Made by a program: the position numbers and the translations under genes | The notes under the pieces: generated by a model | Told to the model about the DNA's origin: nothing | What the model saw: the letters and a program-made list of their open reading frames with translations, nothing else | Database searches by the model: none | Assembly: GCA_003259005.1 (NCBI GenBank) | Contig: QLII01000001.1 | Location: 6,129,001 to 6,193,000 of the forward strand | Source: Spirosoma telluris | Lineage (GTDB): Bacteria > Bacteroidota > Bacteroidia > Cytophagales > Spirosomataceae | Direction: 5' to 3' | Length of the DNA: 64,000 nucleotides | Shown here: positions 37,001 to 46,135 of the stretch, one piece after another | Layout: each line of letters starts with the position of its first letter | How positions within the stretch are numbered: the stretch's first letter is position 1

Positions 37001-38502
37001 ACCCTGGCTGCTGGTGTGCAGGATACGGTGGTGTTCGTGGTGAATGTGAAGACCAACGGCAACAGCGGTCCTTTCTACTCCTCGGCAACGGCTCAGGGTA
37101 CTACGCTCGATGGCAACCAGACGGTGAAGGACGTATCCAACAATGGATTCGATCCAACACCAGAAGGATCTGTATCGACCACGGTTCGCTTCGATCTGCC
37201 CAGTGGATTATTGGGTGTGGCTAAATCGGCCGGAACGCCAACGAACGTGTCAGCGGGCATCTATGATATCCCCTACACGATTGCGCTGAGTAACATGGGG
37301 CGGTACCGCTCAAACAGGTTCAGGTCGTGGATAACCTCTCGGAAACGTTTGGTCACGGGGCCTTGATTGTCAGCAATCAGATCTCGGTCTCAGGCGTTGG
37401 TACGATAACGGTTAACCCAACCTACACCGGTCAGGGGCTGGTGACCAACCTGCTGGTCGATTCGTCGAGTACGCTGGCCGTCGGCGCTAAGGCAAGCCTG
37501 AGCTTCACGGTTCGCGTGGATGTGCGGAATGTGACGGGTTTTTATGACTCGATTACCTTCTTTAATACTGCTTATGGGAAGGCCCTGACGGATGATAATC
37601 AGATGGTTGCCGATACCTCGACGGTGGGGGCTAACACGGACCCGGATAATGATCTGGACCCTCGTAACAACAGCCAGTCGACGCCGGTTACCCTGAATGG
37701 TCTCTCGTCAGGTTCCTACATCGGGGTGGCCATGTCGGTTCGGGATACGGTTCGTCAGGCCGATGGTAGTGTCAACGTAACCTATCAGATCGTGGTCAAA
37801 GCTTATGGTCCGGATACGCTCAGGAACGTGAGCGTGAGTGATACCCTCTCGAAGGTCTTTGGTAGCCAGACGGGCTCGACCTATCACGTGGTGAGTGCAC
37901 CCATTATTACCTCCACGGGTAGTGCGCTTAAACTCAACCCTGCCTTCGACGGTAGTACCGACCCCATCCTGGTGTTGGGCGACAGTACCAGCAGGCTGGC
38001 TGCGGATAAAGTCGATACGATTCAGGTAGTGGTCAATGTGACCTCGAATGGCAGCACGACCACGTTCCTCAATTCGGCCTATGCCCAGGCTATCGCTAAA
38101 TCGGGCACGGTCAGCGATGTGTCGACGAGCGGGTTGAATCCAGATCTGAATGGCAACGGTAACCCAACCGACTCGAACGAACGCGAAGCCACGGCATTGA
38201 ATCTGCCACCGACCGATCAGTCGCTGTTCATTCCGGAAGGCTTCTCGCCCAACGGGGATGGCATCAACGATCTGTTCGTGATTCGGGGCGTTGCGGGGCT
38301 GACGGTGAGTCTGAACGTCTACAACCGCTGGGGTCATCTGGTGTACACCAACGCGGATTACCACAATGATTGGGATGGTAAGCCCAATACGGGCCTGGCT
38401 GTCAGTTCGGATGGTAATGGCCTGCCCGATGGCACCTACTACTACGTGATTACTTTGAGCGATGGCCGCAAGTTTGTTCGCTACATCACCCTTAACCGCT
38501 AA
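22088..38502 (+). CDS. Giant gliding/adhesion protein 2 with T9SS type B sorting domain, about 5,472 aa, four frameshifts
   Basis: Signal peptide (LYIKYKGRTTWQVLLSGLWL), Ig-like domain, two SdrD_B (LGDYVWLDTNQNG), Ig-like, a run of 'CEKPVLSLGNPVC' domains, DUF11 (about 24077-24540) and three SprB-rich blocks (24554-29510). A second DUF11, further CEKP-like units and a third DUF11 (about 30680) follow. About 15 Ig/PKD-like repeats (about 31530-35330), PKD-like domains and DUF11-like repeats (36345-38200) come next. The end (38215-38502; IPEGFSPNGDGINDLFVIRG, then YNRWGHLVY) is the CHU_C/gliding-type sorting domain, so the protein should pass through T9SS. Open pieces: 22088-29074, 29014-29445, 29439-29642, 29618-37366, 37327-38502. 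Single G repairs at 29068, 29428, 29612 and 37297 give exactly 5,473 codons. PorP/SprF follows 5 bp later. Confidence 0.9.
24554..29510 (+). repeat. Near-identical 1.89-kb coding repeat, two full copies and one partial
   Basis: The block beginning ALGLNTGTTLALCGQANG starts at 24554, 26447 and 28337, offsets of 1,893 and 1,890 bp, both multiples of three. Each full copy has five SprB-type repeats followed by a run of 'CEKPVLSLGNPVC'-type units. The third copy stops after the SprB repeats and is followed by a DUF11 copy (29515-29975) matching 24077-24540. Long stretches are identical at DNA level, pointing to recent duplication or gene conversion. Confidence 0.85.
31530..35330 (+). repeat. Tandem Ig/PKD-like coding repeats
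   Basis: Around 15 units of about 75-85 aa follow the pattern 'P.I.AS...IC.GE.VSLTA.GC.GTV.WS.GQTG..I.V.PT....YYA.C....C.S..SN...V.V'. Two sub-types alternate, one with 'W.SDGQ.GSVITVTAT' and one with 'QWYG...TG.SI.V.P', which indicates duplication of two-domain pairs. They probably form a long stalk. Confidence 0.75.
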
Positions 38503-38507
38503 TACCG

Positions 38508-39480
38508 ATGGTAAACCAGTTTTTAACTAAACAATGGGCCGCCATGCTGCTACTGATCCTGGGGATCGGTAGCAGCCCGGTCCGGGCCCAGCAGGACAAG
38601 ATGTTCTCGCAGTACATGTTCAACATGATGGCCCTCAACCCGGCCTACGCCGGTAGCCGGGATGTGCTGAGCATGTCGGCGCTGTACCGCAATCAGTGGA
38701 CGGGCTTACCGGGAGCCCCCAGACGGGGACGTTCATCATGGACATGCCCCTGAATAATGAGCGGGTGGGGTGGGCTTACAGCTCTATGGGGACAAGATCG
38801 GGGTGATTCAGGAAGCGGGGGCCTTTGCCTCGTATGCGTTCCGCATCAAGGTAGGGGCCAAAAGCACGCTGGCCTTAGGTATCCAGGGAGGAGCCTCGAG
38901 CTACCAGGCTAATCTGACAGAGGTGAAAACCTCACCCGATAACCAGCTCGATCCGGCCTTTGCCAGCAACATCTCCAAGATACTGCCCAACTTCGGGACG
39001 GGGATCTACCTGAGCAACGACCGGTCGTATCTGAGCTTATCGGTGCCCCGACTGATCAAGAATAAGCTCAGCGAGTACAACGTAGGGGATTACCGGTCGG
39101 TGCAGGCACGTCAGGCGTATTTAGCGGGTGGTTTTGTGGTGGGTCTGAGTCCGGGGATCAAGATGAAGCCCTCGTTTCTGGTGAAGTATGCGGAAGGGGC
39201 CCCGCTGGGCTTTGATGGCAACATCAACTTCTGGTTTGCCGACCGGATTTCGCTGGGGGCCTCGATTCGTCGGAACCAGTTTTCAACCTGGACCAAGTTT
39301 ACGACTGATGCGGTAGTGGGCTTGCTGGAGATTCAGTTAACGGATCAGTTCCGGTTTGGGTATGCCTATGATTATACGATGAACGGGTTGCAGAGTGTAG
39401 CCCCGAGTTCGCATGAGATCATGATTCGCTATGAGTTCGGTTTTGGCAAGAACCGGATTCTGACGCCACGGTATTTTTAA
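38508..39480 (+). pseudogene. PorP/SprF family type IX secretion membrane protein (two frameshifts)
   Basis: A signal peptide is followed by QQDKMFSQYMFNMMALNPAYAGSRD, the diagnostic N-terminus of PorP/SprF outer-membrane beta-barrels. The rest continues to SSHEIMIRYEFGFGKNRIL, also typical. SprF-type proteins work with the adjacent large type B substrate, probably tethering or exporting it, and the gene commonly lies directly downstream, as here (5 bp after giant gene 2). Two breaks, C5 at 38716-38720 and G4 at 38767-38770, each repaired by one base, give about 324 aa, the usual family length. The uninterrupted second part (38770-39480) alone would lack the signal and first strands. Confidence 0.88.
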
Positions 39481-39565
39481 CGCTACACTCTACAAGGTTG
39501 TCAGGTATAACTATTTTTTAGCGTACTAATTGAAAATCCTGGATTTGTCAAGTTTTGAATTTCAT

Positions 39566-39601
39566 GGACGGCCTCTTACTCCTACAAGTAAGGGGCCGTC
39601 C
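39566..39601 (+). terminator. Strong hairpin terminator after the surface-protein operon
   Basis: GGACGGCC...GGCCGTCC with an inner TCTTACT/AGTAAGG stem gives about 15 base pairs (one G-T wobble) and a 6-nt loop, followed by TATTT. It lies 85 bp after the porP stop and is the most convincing terminator in the window, though the T-tract is short. Confidence 0.7.
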
Positions 39602-39628
39602 TATTTAAAGGAACGAACGCTAGGCTAT

Positions 39629-39667
39629 CAGGAAATCAATAATTTACTTTATAATGTTGATTTCCTG
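39629..39667. promoter_or_regulatory. Perfect 11-bp inverted repeat upstream of the sensor kinase gene
   Basis: CAGGAAATCAA (39629-39639) is mirrored by TTGATTTCCTG (39657-39667) with a 17-nt AT-rich spacer. Its place between the terminator and the kinase gene suggests an operator, but it could be a second terminator. Confidence 0.4.
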
Positions 39668-39821
39668 TGACATTTTTACTGTTTTGTGCAATGTTGATAT
39701 TATAGCAGAGAGGGCAATAGAAGCATAATCACTTCTGAAAAACGACGCTACTATGCATTGCCCAGATAGATTTATAACATTACCTTGGTCTGATTTATAC
39801 CCACCTATCAAAGATATAGCT

Positions 39822-40895
39822 ATGACTTGGAAAGTTACTGACCTACCCATTGTGGCGAAATCTGCCTTATGTCTCTATTTAATTACATTCATAGGCAGAG
39901 TTAATGCACAATCGTTTCAGTTTGCCGATACACATCCAGTGAATAATCCAGATAGTCTGGAGCAATGGTTAGGCCAACATCAAGCGTTATCCGAGGATCG
40001 ACTGAAGAACTTAATTAGCTTGGAGCGTACCTATACTTGGAATATGAAAAGTAAAGCTGGTACGTACTTCCCCGAAATAAAACGCTACGCCGTTATACAA
40101 AAGAACGCAATGGCTAAGGCGGCTTATGATTACCTGCTTGCCTATAAATATTTTGATGAAGAGAAGGAAAGTAAAACGGCTCTTTATGCCAATCAGGCAT
40201 TAAATGAGTTTATAAGCCTTACTGATAAATCAGGTCAATTGCATGCGTATAGTTTACTTGTACTAATAAAGTCAAATGAATTTGGTCTTAAAGTATCTTC
40301 TACAAATAAACCGAGTCTGTTCTATTTAGACAAGATGGAGGGCCTTCTGGCTGAAACTAAGGATGGGCATGATTTTCTGATGGTACAATTGACATATACT
40401 CGATATCATTATGGCCAGAATGGGTATAATGGCAATGCATTACAGAAAACGGTTGAAACCGCTATTCAAAGGATCAATCAGAATCCAGCCTATGGCTATG
40501 CGCGTTACCGATTTAATCGTCTAAAAGCACTTAGCTATTATTTATTGGGGCAGCACGAAAAATCGTACAATCTAAACAAACAAATCTTAGCTCAGCTAAG
40601 ACCAGACCAATTTGCGGAATTAGCCTTAACTAAATATAATCTGGCCATTGAATGTTATCTACTTAAGCGAACAGAGGAGGGCATTCGGCTTTGCCAGGAA
40701 TCCATAAAATTACAATCTAAATATACACCTGAGGGATACACTAAGTTGGCAGCTACCTATTCGAAGTATCGGGCATTGCTTCAACAAAAAGGTGATTATG
40801 TCGCAGCCGAATTATTGTCGGATAGTATTGGAATTATAAATAACTATATCCTGGTGGCTAAAAATGACAAGAAACTGCTTGAATTAGAAGCCTGA
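39822..40895 (+). pseudogene. Sensor histidine kinase, N-terminal TPR-like half (cut by IS3 element)
   Basis: The open frame starts at 39753, but ATG 39822 gives a proper signal peptide (VAKSALCLYLITFIGRVNAQ). The rest is helical, with repeat-like helix pairs (ALYANQALNEFISLTDKSGQ; YNLNKQILAQLRPDQFAE), as in the TPR-type sensor domains of Bacteroidota kinases. The reading frame is intact up to codon GCC at 40890-40892. The stop TGA (40893-40895) is the first three bases of the inserted element. Removing the element and one GCC copy joins it in frame (LELEA to RYDAERKQK) to the kinase half, for a protein of about 660 aa. The gene is therefore recently inactivated. Confidence 0.85.
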
Positions 40896-40943
40896 GGTGG
40901 TCCTATAAATCCGGACACGAAACTTATTTTAACTTCGTGTCAA

Positions 40944-41231
40944 ATGGCCAAAAAATCAATTCCAAACCGAAAGTACACTCCCGAATTCAAAGCTGACGTG
41001 CTACGCCTAGTTGCCAACGGGGAGTCCATTCTCGCTGTAGCCAAAAAAATGGGGATTAGTGATAGCATCATCCATGCCTGGCGGGCGGCCGAAAAAAAGA
41101 ACAAAGGGGGAGAAAAATCAACATCTACTTTGGAAGAAGAGGTTGAATCGCTCCGTCGGCAACTCCGCCAAACGGAGCTAGAACGCGATATTTTAAAAAA
41201 AGCTGTCGCCATTTTCAGCCGCATGACCTGA
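40944..41231 (+). CDS. IS3-family transposase OrfA
   Basis: A 95-aa protein with a helix-turn-helix (YTPEFKADVLRLVANGESIL ... VAKKMGISDSIIHAWR) that binds the element's ends, then a leucine-zipper-like coiled coil (TLEEEVESLRRQLRQTELER) and the conserved LKKAVAIFS end. The codons TTA AAA AAA G at 41193-41202 form a slippery heptamer A-AAA-AAA. A -1 slip there moves ribosomes into the orfB frame to make the full OrfAB transposase. OrfA alone usually acts as a regulator. Confidence 0.93.
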   Translation: MAKKSIPNRKYTPEFKADVLRLVANGESILAVAKKMGISDSIIHAWRAAEKKNKGGEKSTSTLEEEVESLRRQLRQTELERDILKKAVAIFSRMT

Positions 41232-42139
41232 GATTAATTTACCAGTTTATCAAACAGGAAGAGCCCCACTTTGCAGTCAGGTTACTTTGTAATACACTGG
41301 AAGTCAGCAAGAGTAGCTACTACCAGTATCGAGCAGGCATAACCTTTCAACCATCTATAGCCCAACAGCAAATGTCGAGTAATGTCCAAGAAGTCTTCTG
41401 GGAAAACCGCCGACGCTATGGTAGTCGACGAGTTCAGAAGGCGCTCCAAGAGCAAGGTATTGAAGTGGGTCGACACCAAGTTAGACGACTCATGCAGATG
41501 CAAAACTGGCGGGCTATTCAGCCCCGCAGTTTTGTGCCGCGTACCACCGACTCAAGCCACGGACTACGGGCTTGTCCTAATCTATTGCTCGAAATGGGCC
41601 AACCAGTCCGGCCCGATCAGGCTTGGGTAAGCGACATCACCTACTTGCCATTAGTAGGAGGTAGTTGGGCTTACTTAGCCAGTTGGCTAGACTTGTTCTC
41701 GCGCCGGATCGTCGGCTGGTGTGTCGACTTAAACATGGAAGAGAGTCTGATTATCAGAGCTTTTGATCAGGCAATAATGTTGCGCCGACCGCAGCCAGGT
41801 TTGATTGCTCATTCAGATCAAGGCGGTCAGTATTTTGGTAAAACGTTTCGGGCACGACTTGATAAATGGAAGTGTCGGCAAAGTATGGCCGAGAAAGAAA
41901 ACCCGTACCAAAACGCTCACGCTGAGTCTTTATGGAGCCGATTAAAGGTAGAACTTCTGGAAGAAGGGTGCTTTGAAAACCTACAAGATGCTCACGATGA
42001 GCTATTTAATTACATCGAAGGCTACTACAACATTCGGCGCATACACTCCTCTTTAGGGTACCTATCACCGATCAACTTTGAAAAACAGTATTACCGAGCT
42101 AATTTCACTCATAACTCTCAATCACAAGTGTCCGGCTAA
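41201..42139 (+). CDS. IS3-family transposase OrfB (DDE catalytic part)
   Basis: This frame is open from the A7 slippery site to TAA at 42137-42139 and is probably expressed as the OrfAB fusion; an internal ATG at 41372 is a possible separate start. It begins LIYQFIKQEEPHFAVRLLC, typical of IS3 OrfB, with an HTH_21-like region (YGSRRVQKALQEQGIEVGRH). The rve/DDE core has Asp in WVSDITYLP, Asp in IAHSDQGGQY and Glu in NAHAESLWSRLK. All catalytic residues are present, so the element may still be active. Confidence 0.93.
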   Translation, partial: SCRHFQPHDLRLIYQFIKQEEPHFAVRLLCNTLEVSKSSYYQYRAGITFQPSIAQQQMSSNVQEVFWENRRRYGSRRVQKALQEQGIEVGRHQVRRLMQMQNWRAIQPRSFVPRTTDSSHGLRACPNLLLEMGQPVRPDQAWVSDITYLPLVGGSWAYLASWLDLFSRRIVGWCVDLNMEESLIIRAFDQAIMLRRPQPGLIAHSDQGGQYFGKTFRARLDKWKCRQSMAEKENPYQNAHAESLWSRLKVELLEEGCFENLQDAHDELFNYIEGYYNIRRIHSSLGYLSPINFEKQYYRANFTHNSQSQVSG

Positions 42140-42156
42140 ACCGACCCACCTCAGCC

Positions 42157-43077
42157 CGCTATGACGCAGAACGCAAACAGAAACAAATTCTTATTTTGGA
42201 AATTCAACAGAAGCAGACTACGCAGTGGTTAATTGCGTCTGTTTTGGGATTGCTCATCGTTGGAGGTCTTACTTATAAATTAAATAGTACGAATCAAAAA
42301 CTCAAAAAGCTTACTGAAGCCAGGGAATATTTCATCAGTATTATTGCTCACGACCTGCGTCGACCCTTGCATATGTTTCAGGGTATGAATGAACTGGTGA
42401 GCTACAACTTAAAGAATCAACGGTTTGACGCTATTGAAAAATTGGCCAAAGCTATTGATGACGCTGGTTCGAACATACAGTTTATGCTCGATAATCTGCT
42501 GACCTGGGCACTAAGCCAACGAGAGGTTTTACCTTATCATCCTCAAAAACTAGACTTATATCCTAAGTTAGAAGAAGCTACTGCGGTATTTAGAAGCCTT
42601 TATACCAAATATCCCGTGAGCTTTTCAATTAATTGTCCAGACACTTTGCAGATATATGCCGACCCCAATGCAATAGAACTTATTCTGCGGAATTTAATAG
42701 CTAATGCTCACAAAGCTATAGACACAAAGCCAGGTAACATAAGTCTGGAGGCAGAAGCTTACGAAACTAGACAAGTAATCATTCGGATTAATGATACAGG
42801 GTCTGGTATGAGTCCGGCGCAATTACAAACTGTCCGTGAGGTACTAAGTCACCCACTTGATAGTCAAACCCATCCAATCTCTTCAGGCTTGGGTTTGATT
42901 TTAATTAGCCAGTTTGTTTCCATAAATAGGGGGCGCATTACAGTTGATAGTTCGCTCGGAACAGGAACTTCGTTTGCCTTAGTACTCCCGGCTGATAAAC
43001 CTGTTTCTAGCGGTACGGTTCAGCAGAAATTACTACGGTTTCTACGTAAAATTAATGTTTCGAAAGTGATGCCATAA
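42157..43077 (+). pseudogene. Sensor histidine kinase, C-terminal kinase half (cut by IS3 element)
   Basis: In frame with the upstream half once the element is removed: a linker (RYDAERKQKQ), one transmembrane helix (LIASVLGLLIVGGLTY), and a HisKA-like dimerisation helix with the phospho-His in FISIIAHDLRRPLHMF. The ATPase domain has an N box (LRNLIANAHKAI), G1 (NDTGSGM) and G2 (SGLGLILISQFV). An internal TTG at 42196 could start a shortened, membrane-anchored kinase without its sensor. It ends in front of a convergent surface-protein gene. The partner regulator is unknown; the LytTR proteins near 4-8 kb are candidates only by proximity. Confidence 0.85.
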
Positions 43078-43148
43078 AGCTGGTTCTTACTTGAAGGCTC
43101 TCCTTGCTCAACGACATCGACTCATGACTGATAACTACACAAGATACC

Positions 43149-46100
43149 TTAGCGAGCATCCCCAATCCGGATTGCCCGTTTGGTTCGTTGCGTGATGAAC
43201 GGAACACAAATGTGCTCCTGACAGCCACAAACACAGGGTAGCAAGAGCACGGTTGTATCTGTATAACAACCTGAGGCATTGTAAACCCGAATTGTATAGG
43301 GCTGACCGACAGCCTGGTTGGGTAGGTTATTGGCCAGCACGCCATCCGCGGGAATCAATTTGGGAGAACCCGACAGGGAAGCTGCCTCATTAAAATTGGC
43401 ACCCAGCGAATACTGATAGGTATAGGCCGCATTAAAACTACTCAGCACGATCTTGCCGTTCGCCTGGGCTACGTTTCCTACGCAGGTGACAGGTATGGCT
43501 ACAACCTTAAAGGTAGGTAGGGTATCTTCTTCCACAATGAAAGGACAACAACTAAAGTCAGGACATTTTCCACTAACATTATCGACGGCTAAGCTGTAGG
43601 TGCCCGGTGCTGTTACATTCAGAACATTCGTGGTCTGCCCAATAATTTCTATATTATCTTTAAACCATTTGTAGCTACTACGACCTGAAGCCGCTGTGAG
43701 TTGGAATAGGTAGGTATCTCCTGTACAAACCATAACGGGTACCGACGTACATACGATTGCTGTATCGCCGGGGATCATAGCCTTGTTATAAAGAATTCCT
43801 GAACTATCGGCAACTGCCTGAAAAGTCAGGCTCAAACTCTGACCCGCTGTTAAGCCCGTTACGTGCCAGGTACTGATGGGGATACCCTGTGTAAAAGTAG
43901 TACCTACCGGGGCAGTAGCTGAGTTAGTCAGATAACGTAGCCCGTTCATTAACGAGTCCATGACAATGACATTGGCTGCAGTGGTGGTTCCAGTGTTAGT
44001 TAAGACCAGGGTGTAGGTGAGTACCTCACCTGACTTGGCTTTAGACTTGTCGACAAACCCGTCCAAAACTACCTGACTGCCAATATATTGAAAACAATAG
44101 CCTGGCGCGGTATAGGTCTGTGTAACTGTTGAACAGCCCGGTAGACTGGCCGTAACAGTATGCGTGCTACCATCGGAACTTAGACCCACGAATACAGCTG
44201 TATACGTAGTGGTGCCTGTAGATGATATAATAAACGTGGCACTTTGTGGGCCATCTGTAATAGTTAGCTTTCCAGTCGCCGTTGCATTCGTAAGCGTAAC
44301 GCTAACGGTAGTACTATACGTATTGGTTGTGGGTATGCAAGAGCTTGCCGTGACTACTACCGAAGCAGAGCAAGCTGGAGCCACTGAGCAGGCTGCCGGA
44401 GCCGTATAGGCAGCACTGGTTGTACTACAGCCCGGTAGACTGGCTGTGACCGTATGGCTGAGCCCATCAGCCGTCAGACCTGTAAAGTTGGCCGTAAAAC
44501 TAGCCGAACTACCAGCCACCGTGATAAATGTCTGGCTTTGCGTACCCGTAGTAACGGTAAGAATACCGGCAATGGGGTTGGTTAACCTGATTACGGCAGA
44601 GGCCGAGTAGGTGTTGGACGTAGTGGTGCAAAGCCCGGAAACAGCGATGGTACTCATACTACAAACGGGTGCCACCGAGCAGGAGCTGGGAGCTGTGTAG
44701 GTTGTTGAGCTACTGCCACATCCACTAAGAGTAGCCGAAAGGGTATGGGCTAATCCGTCTGATATTAAGCTCGTTAGTGTAAAGCTGGCTGCAGGCTGGT
44801 TGGCCGTCACCGACAAGGTGGTCGAGACACTGCCATCGGTAATAATCAAACTGCCAGCTGTGGCATTACTCAGGCTAACCATACCTGTGAGTGTGTACTG
44901 GTTCGTAGCTGGCTGGCAAGAGCCCGGTGTGACCGTCGCTGTCAGAGAGCAAACTGGAGCCACTGAACAGGATGCTGGAGCTGTATAGGTAGCACTGGTC
45001 GTGCTACAACCTGGCAGTGAGGCCGTGATTGTATGGCTGAGCCCATCAGCCACTAAGCCCGCAAAACTGGCCGTGAAACTGGCTGAACTCACCGCCGTGG
45101 TAACAAATGTCTGACTCTGTCCACTGCTGCTAATGGTAAGGATACCAGCAATAGGGTTGGTCAATCGAATTACAGCAGAAGTCGGGTAAGTGTTGGATGC
45201 AGAAGTACAAATTCCAGCCGTGGCCACCGCACTCATACTACAAACCGTGGCCACGGAGCATGAACGAGGGGCTGTATACGTAGTTGAACTACTCCCACAA
45301 CCACTAAGAGTAGCCGAAAGAGTATGCACCAGCCCATCTGACGGTAATCCCGCCAATGTAAAGCTGGCCGCAGATTGATTGGCCGTCACCGACAAGGTGG
45401 TCGAGACGCTGCCATCGGTAATAATCAAACTGCCAGCCGTGGTATTACTCAGACTGACCATTCCCGTCAGGCTATACTGGTTCGTAGCTGACTGGCAAAG
45501 GCCGGGGGTAGCCGTCGCTGTCAGGGAACAGATCGGACTGCAATGTAAAACGCCAGATTGATCCACACCCACGTACTGTCCTTGCTGAATCTGAATGATC
45601 CCATTGTTAGCAGGAACAGCATTAAAACTAGTAAACGCGGTGCTGAATTGTAAACTAGGGTTCCCGTCTGGATTACGCACCCCGAAGGTAATTGTGCCTA
45701 TATCCACCCAATTGCTGTTACTAATTAATGGACAACTTATGGAGTTACTGTTCAGCATTAAAGTCAGGTTAAACAGACCGGGACTCGACCCGTCGAAACT
45801 GTGGTTTTCCCAGAGTGATTGTCCTCCGCAAAGCGTGGCGGTGTCGAAATTAAGCGATTGATAACCAACAAAGGTTAATGAACTCGGATCATAGGTTAGA
45901 AAAACCGAGGAGGTTCCGATTGAAAAGGAGGTAGCATCACTTGCCCGAATCTGAATAGTAGCCAGGTAGTTACCACTTGCGCAGTCGAATTGAGTAGAAA
46001 GCTGGAGAGCAGCTGTTTGTGCCTTTGCACTAAACGTAGCGGCACAAATCATCCACACGCTCAGGAGAGCGCAGATTAAGAAATGTCGGTATATATTCAT
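43149..46100 (-). CDS. Secreted repeat protein with cohesin-like N-terminus and C-x4-C tail (983 aa)
   Basis: Signal peptide (about 1-27), then a cohesin-like beta-sandwich (about 28-190; SSVFLTYDPSSLTFVGYQSL ... VDIGTITFGVRNPDG). Five repeats of about 97 aa follow, in an alternating A-B-A-B-C order (CSLTATATPGLCQ / CSMSAVATAGICT). A DUF11 domain (about 680-800; KSGEVLTYTLVLTNTGTTTA), an Ig-like domain (SSYKWFKDNIEIIGQTTN) and a SprB-like module come last. The DUF11, Ig and SprB run is paralogous to about 30680-31520 in giant gene 2. The end CQEHICVPFITQRTKRAI fits the C-x4-C tail. The gene lies 35 bp after the M43 peptidase gene, so the two are probably cotranscribed. Cohesin is an assignment by pattern only. 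Confidence 0.78.
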   Translation of the reverse strand: MNIYRHFLICALLSVWMICAATFSAKAQTAALQLSTQFDCASGNYLATIQIRASDATSFSIGTSSVFLTYDPSSLTFVGYQSLNFDTATLCGGQSLWENHSFDGSSPGLFNLTLMLNSNSISCPLISNSNWVDIGTITFGVRNPDGNPSLQFSTAFTSFNAVPANNGIIQIQQGQYVGVDQSGVLHCSPICSLTATATPGLCQSATNQYSLTGMVSLSNTTAGSLIITDGSVSTTLSVTANQSAASFTLAGLPSDGLVHTLSATLSGCGSSSTTYTAPRSCSVATVCSMSAVATAGICTSASNTYPTSAVIRLTNPIAGILTISSSGQSQTFVTTAVSSASFTASFAGLVADGLSHTITASLPGCSTTSATYTAPASCSVAPVCSLTATVTPGSCQPATNQYTLTGMVSLSNATAGSLIITDGSVSTTLSVTANQPAASFTLTSLISDGLAHTLSATLSGCGSSSTTYTAPSSCSVAPVCSMSTIAVSGLCTTTSNTYSASAVIRLTNPIAGILTVTTGTQSQTFITVAGSSASFTANFTGLTADGLSHTVTASLPGCSTTSAAYTAPAACSVAPACSASVVVTASSCIPTTNTYSTTVSVTLTNATATGKLTITDGPQSATFIISSTGTTTYTAVFVGLSSDGSTHTVTASLPGCSTVTQTYTAPGYCFQYIGSQVVLDGFVDKSKAKSGEVLTYTLVLTNTGTTTAANVIVMDSLMNGLRYLTNSATAPVGTTFTQGIPISTWHVTGLTAGQSLSLTFQAVADSSGILYNKAMIPGDTAIVCTSVPVMVCTGDTYLFQLTAASGRSSYKWFKDNIEIIGQTTNVLNVTAPGTYSLAVDNVSGKCPDFSCCPFIVEEDTLPTFKVVAIPVTCVGNVAQANGKIVLSSFNAAYTYQYSLGANFNEAASLSGSPKLIPADGVLANNLPNQAVGQPYTIRVYNASGCYTDTTVLLLPCVCGCQEHICVPFITQRTKRAIRIGDAR

Positions 46101-46135
46101 TGGGGGTGCTTTACGAATGAACTTGGCTCTTTGTG

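Larger units (their letters stand above)
40893..42153 (+). mobile_element. Complete IS3-family insertion sequence, 1,261 bp
   Basis: The ends are 26-bp imperfect inverted repeats: left 40893-40918 (TGAGGTGG ... CCGGACAC) and right 42128-42153, which reads the same outer and inner blocks on the other strand. The flanks carry a 3-bp target duplication, GCC (40890-40892 and 42154-42156), normal for IS3. Two overlapping frames, orfA and orfB, with a slippery A7 tract fill the inside. The element splits a histidine kinase gene, so its insertion is recent and its boundaries are exact. Confidence 0.95.

Noticed and set aside
41370..41630. Short plus-strand ORF within the transposase
   Set aside because: Overlaps the DDE frame, which has all catalytic residues.
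44164..44409. Val-rich ORFs opposite the cohesin-like protein
   Set aside because: Similar short frames recur over each repeat unit; they follow from the repeat and are not genes.
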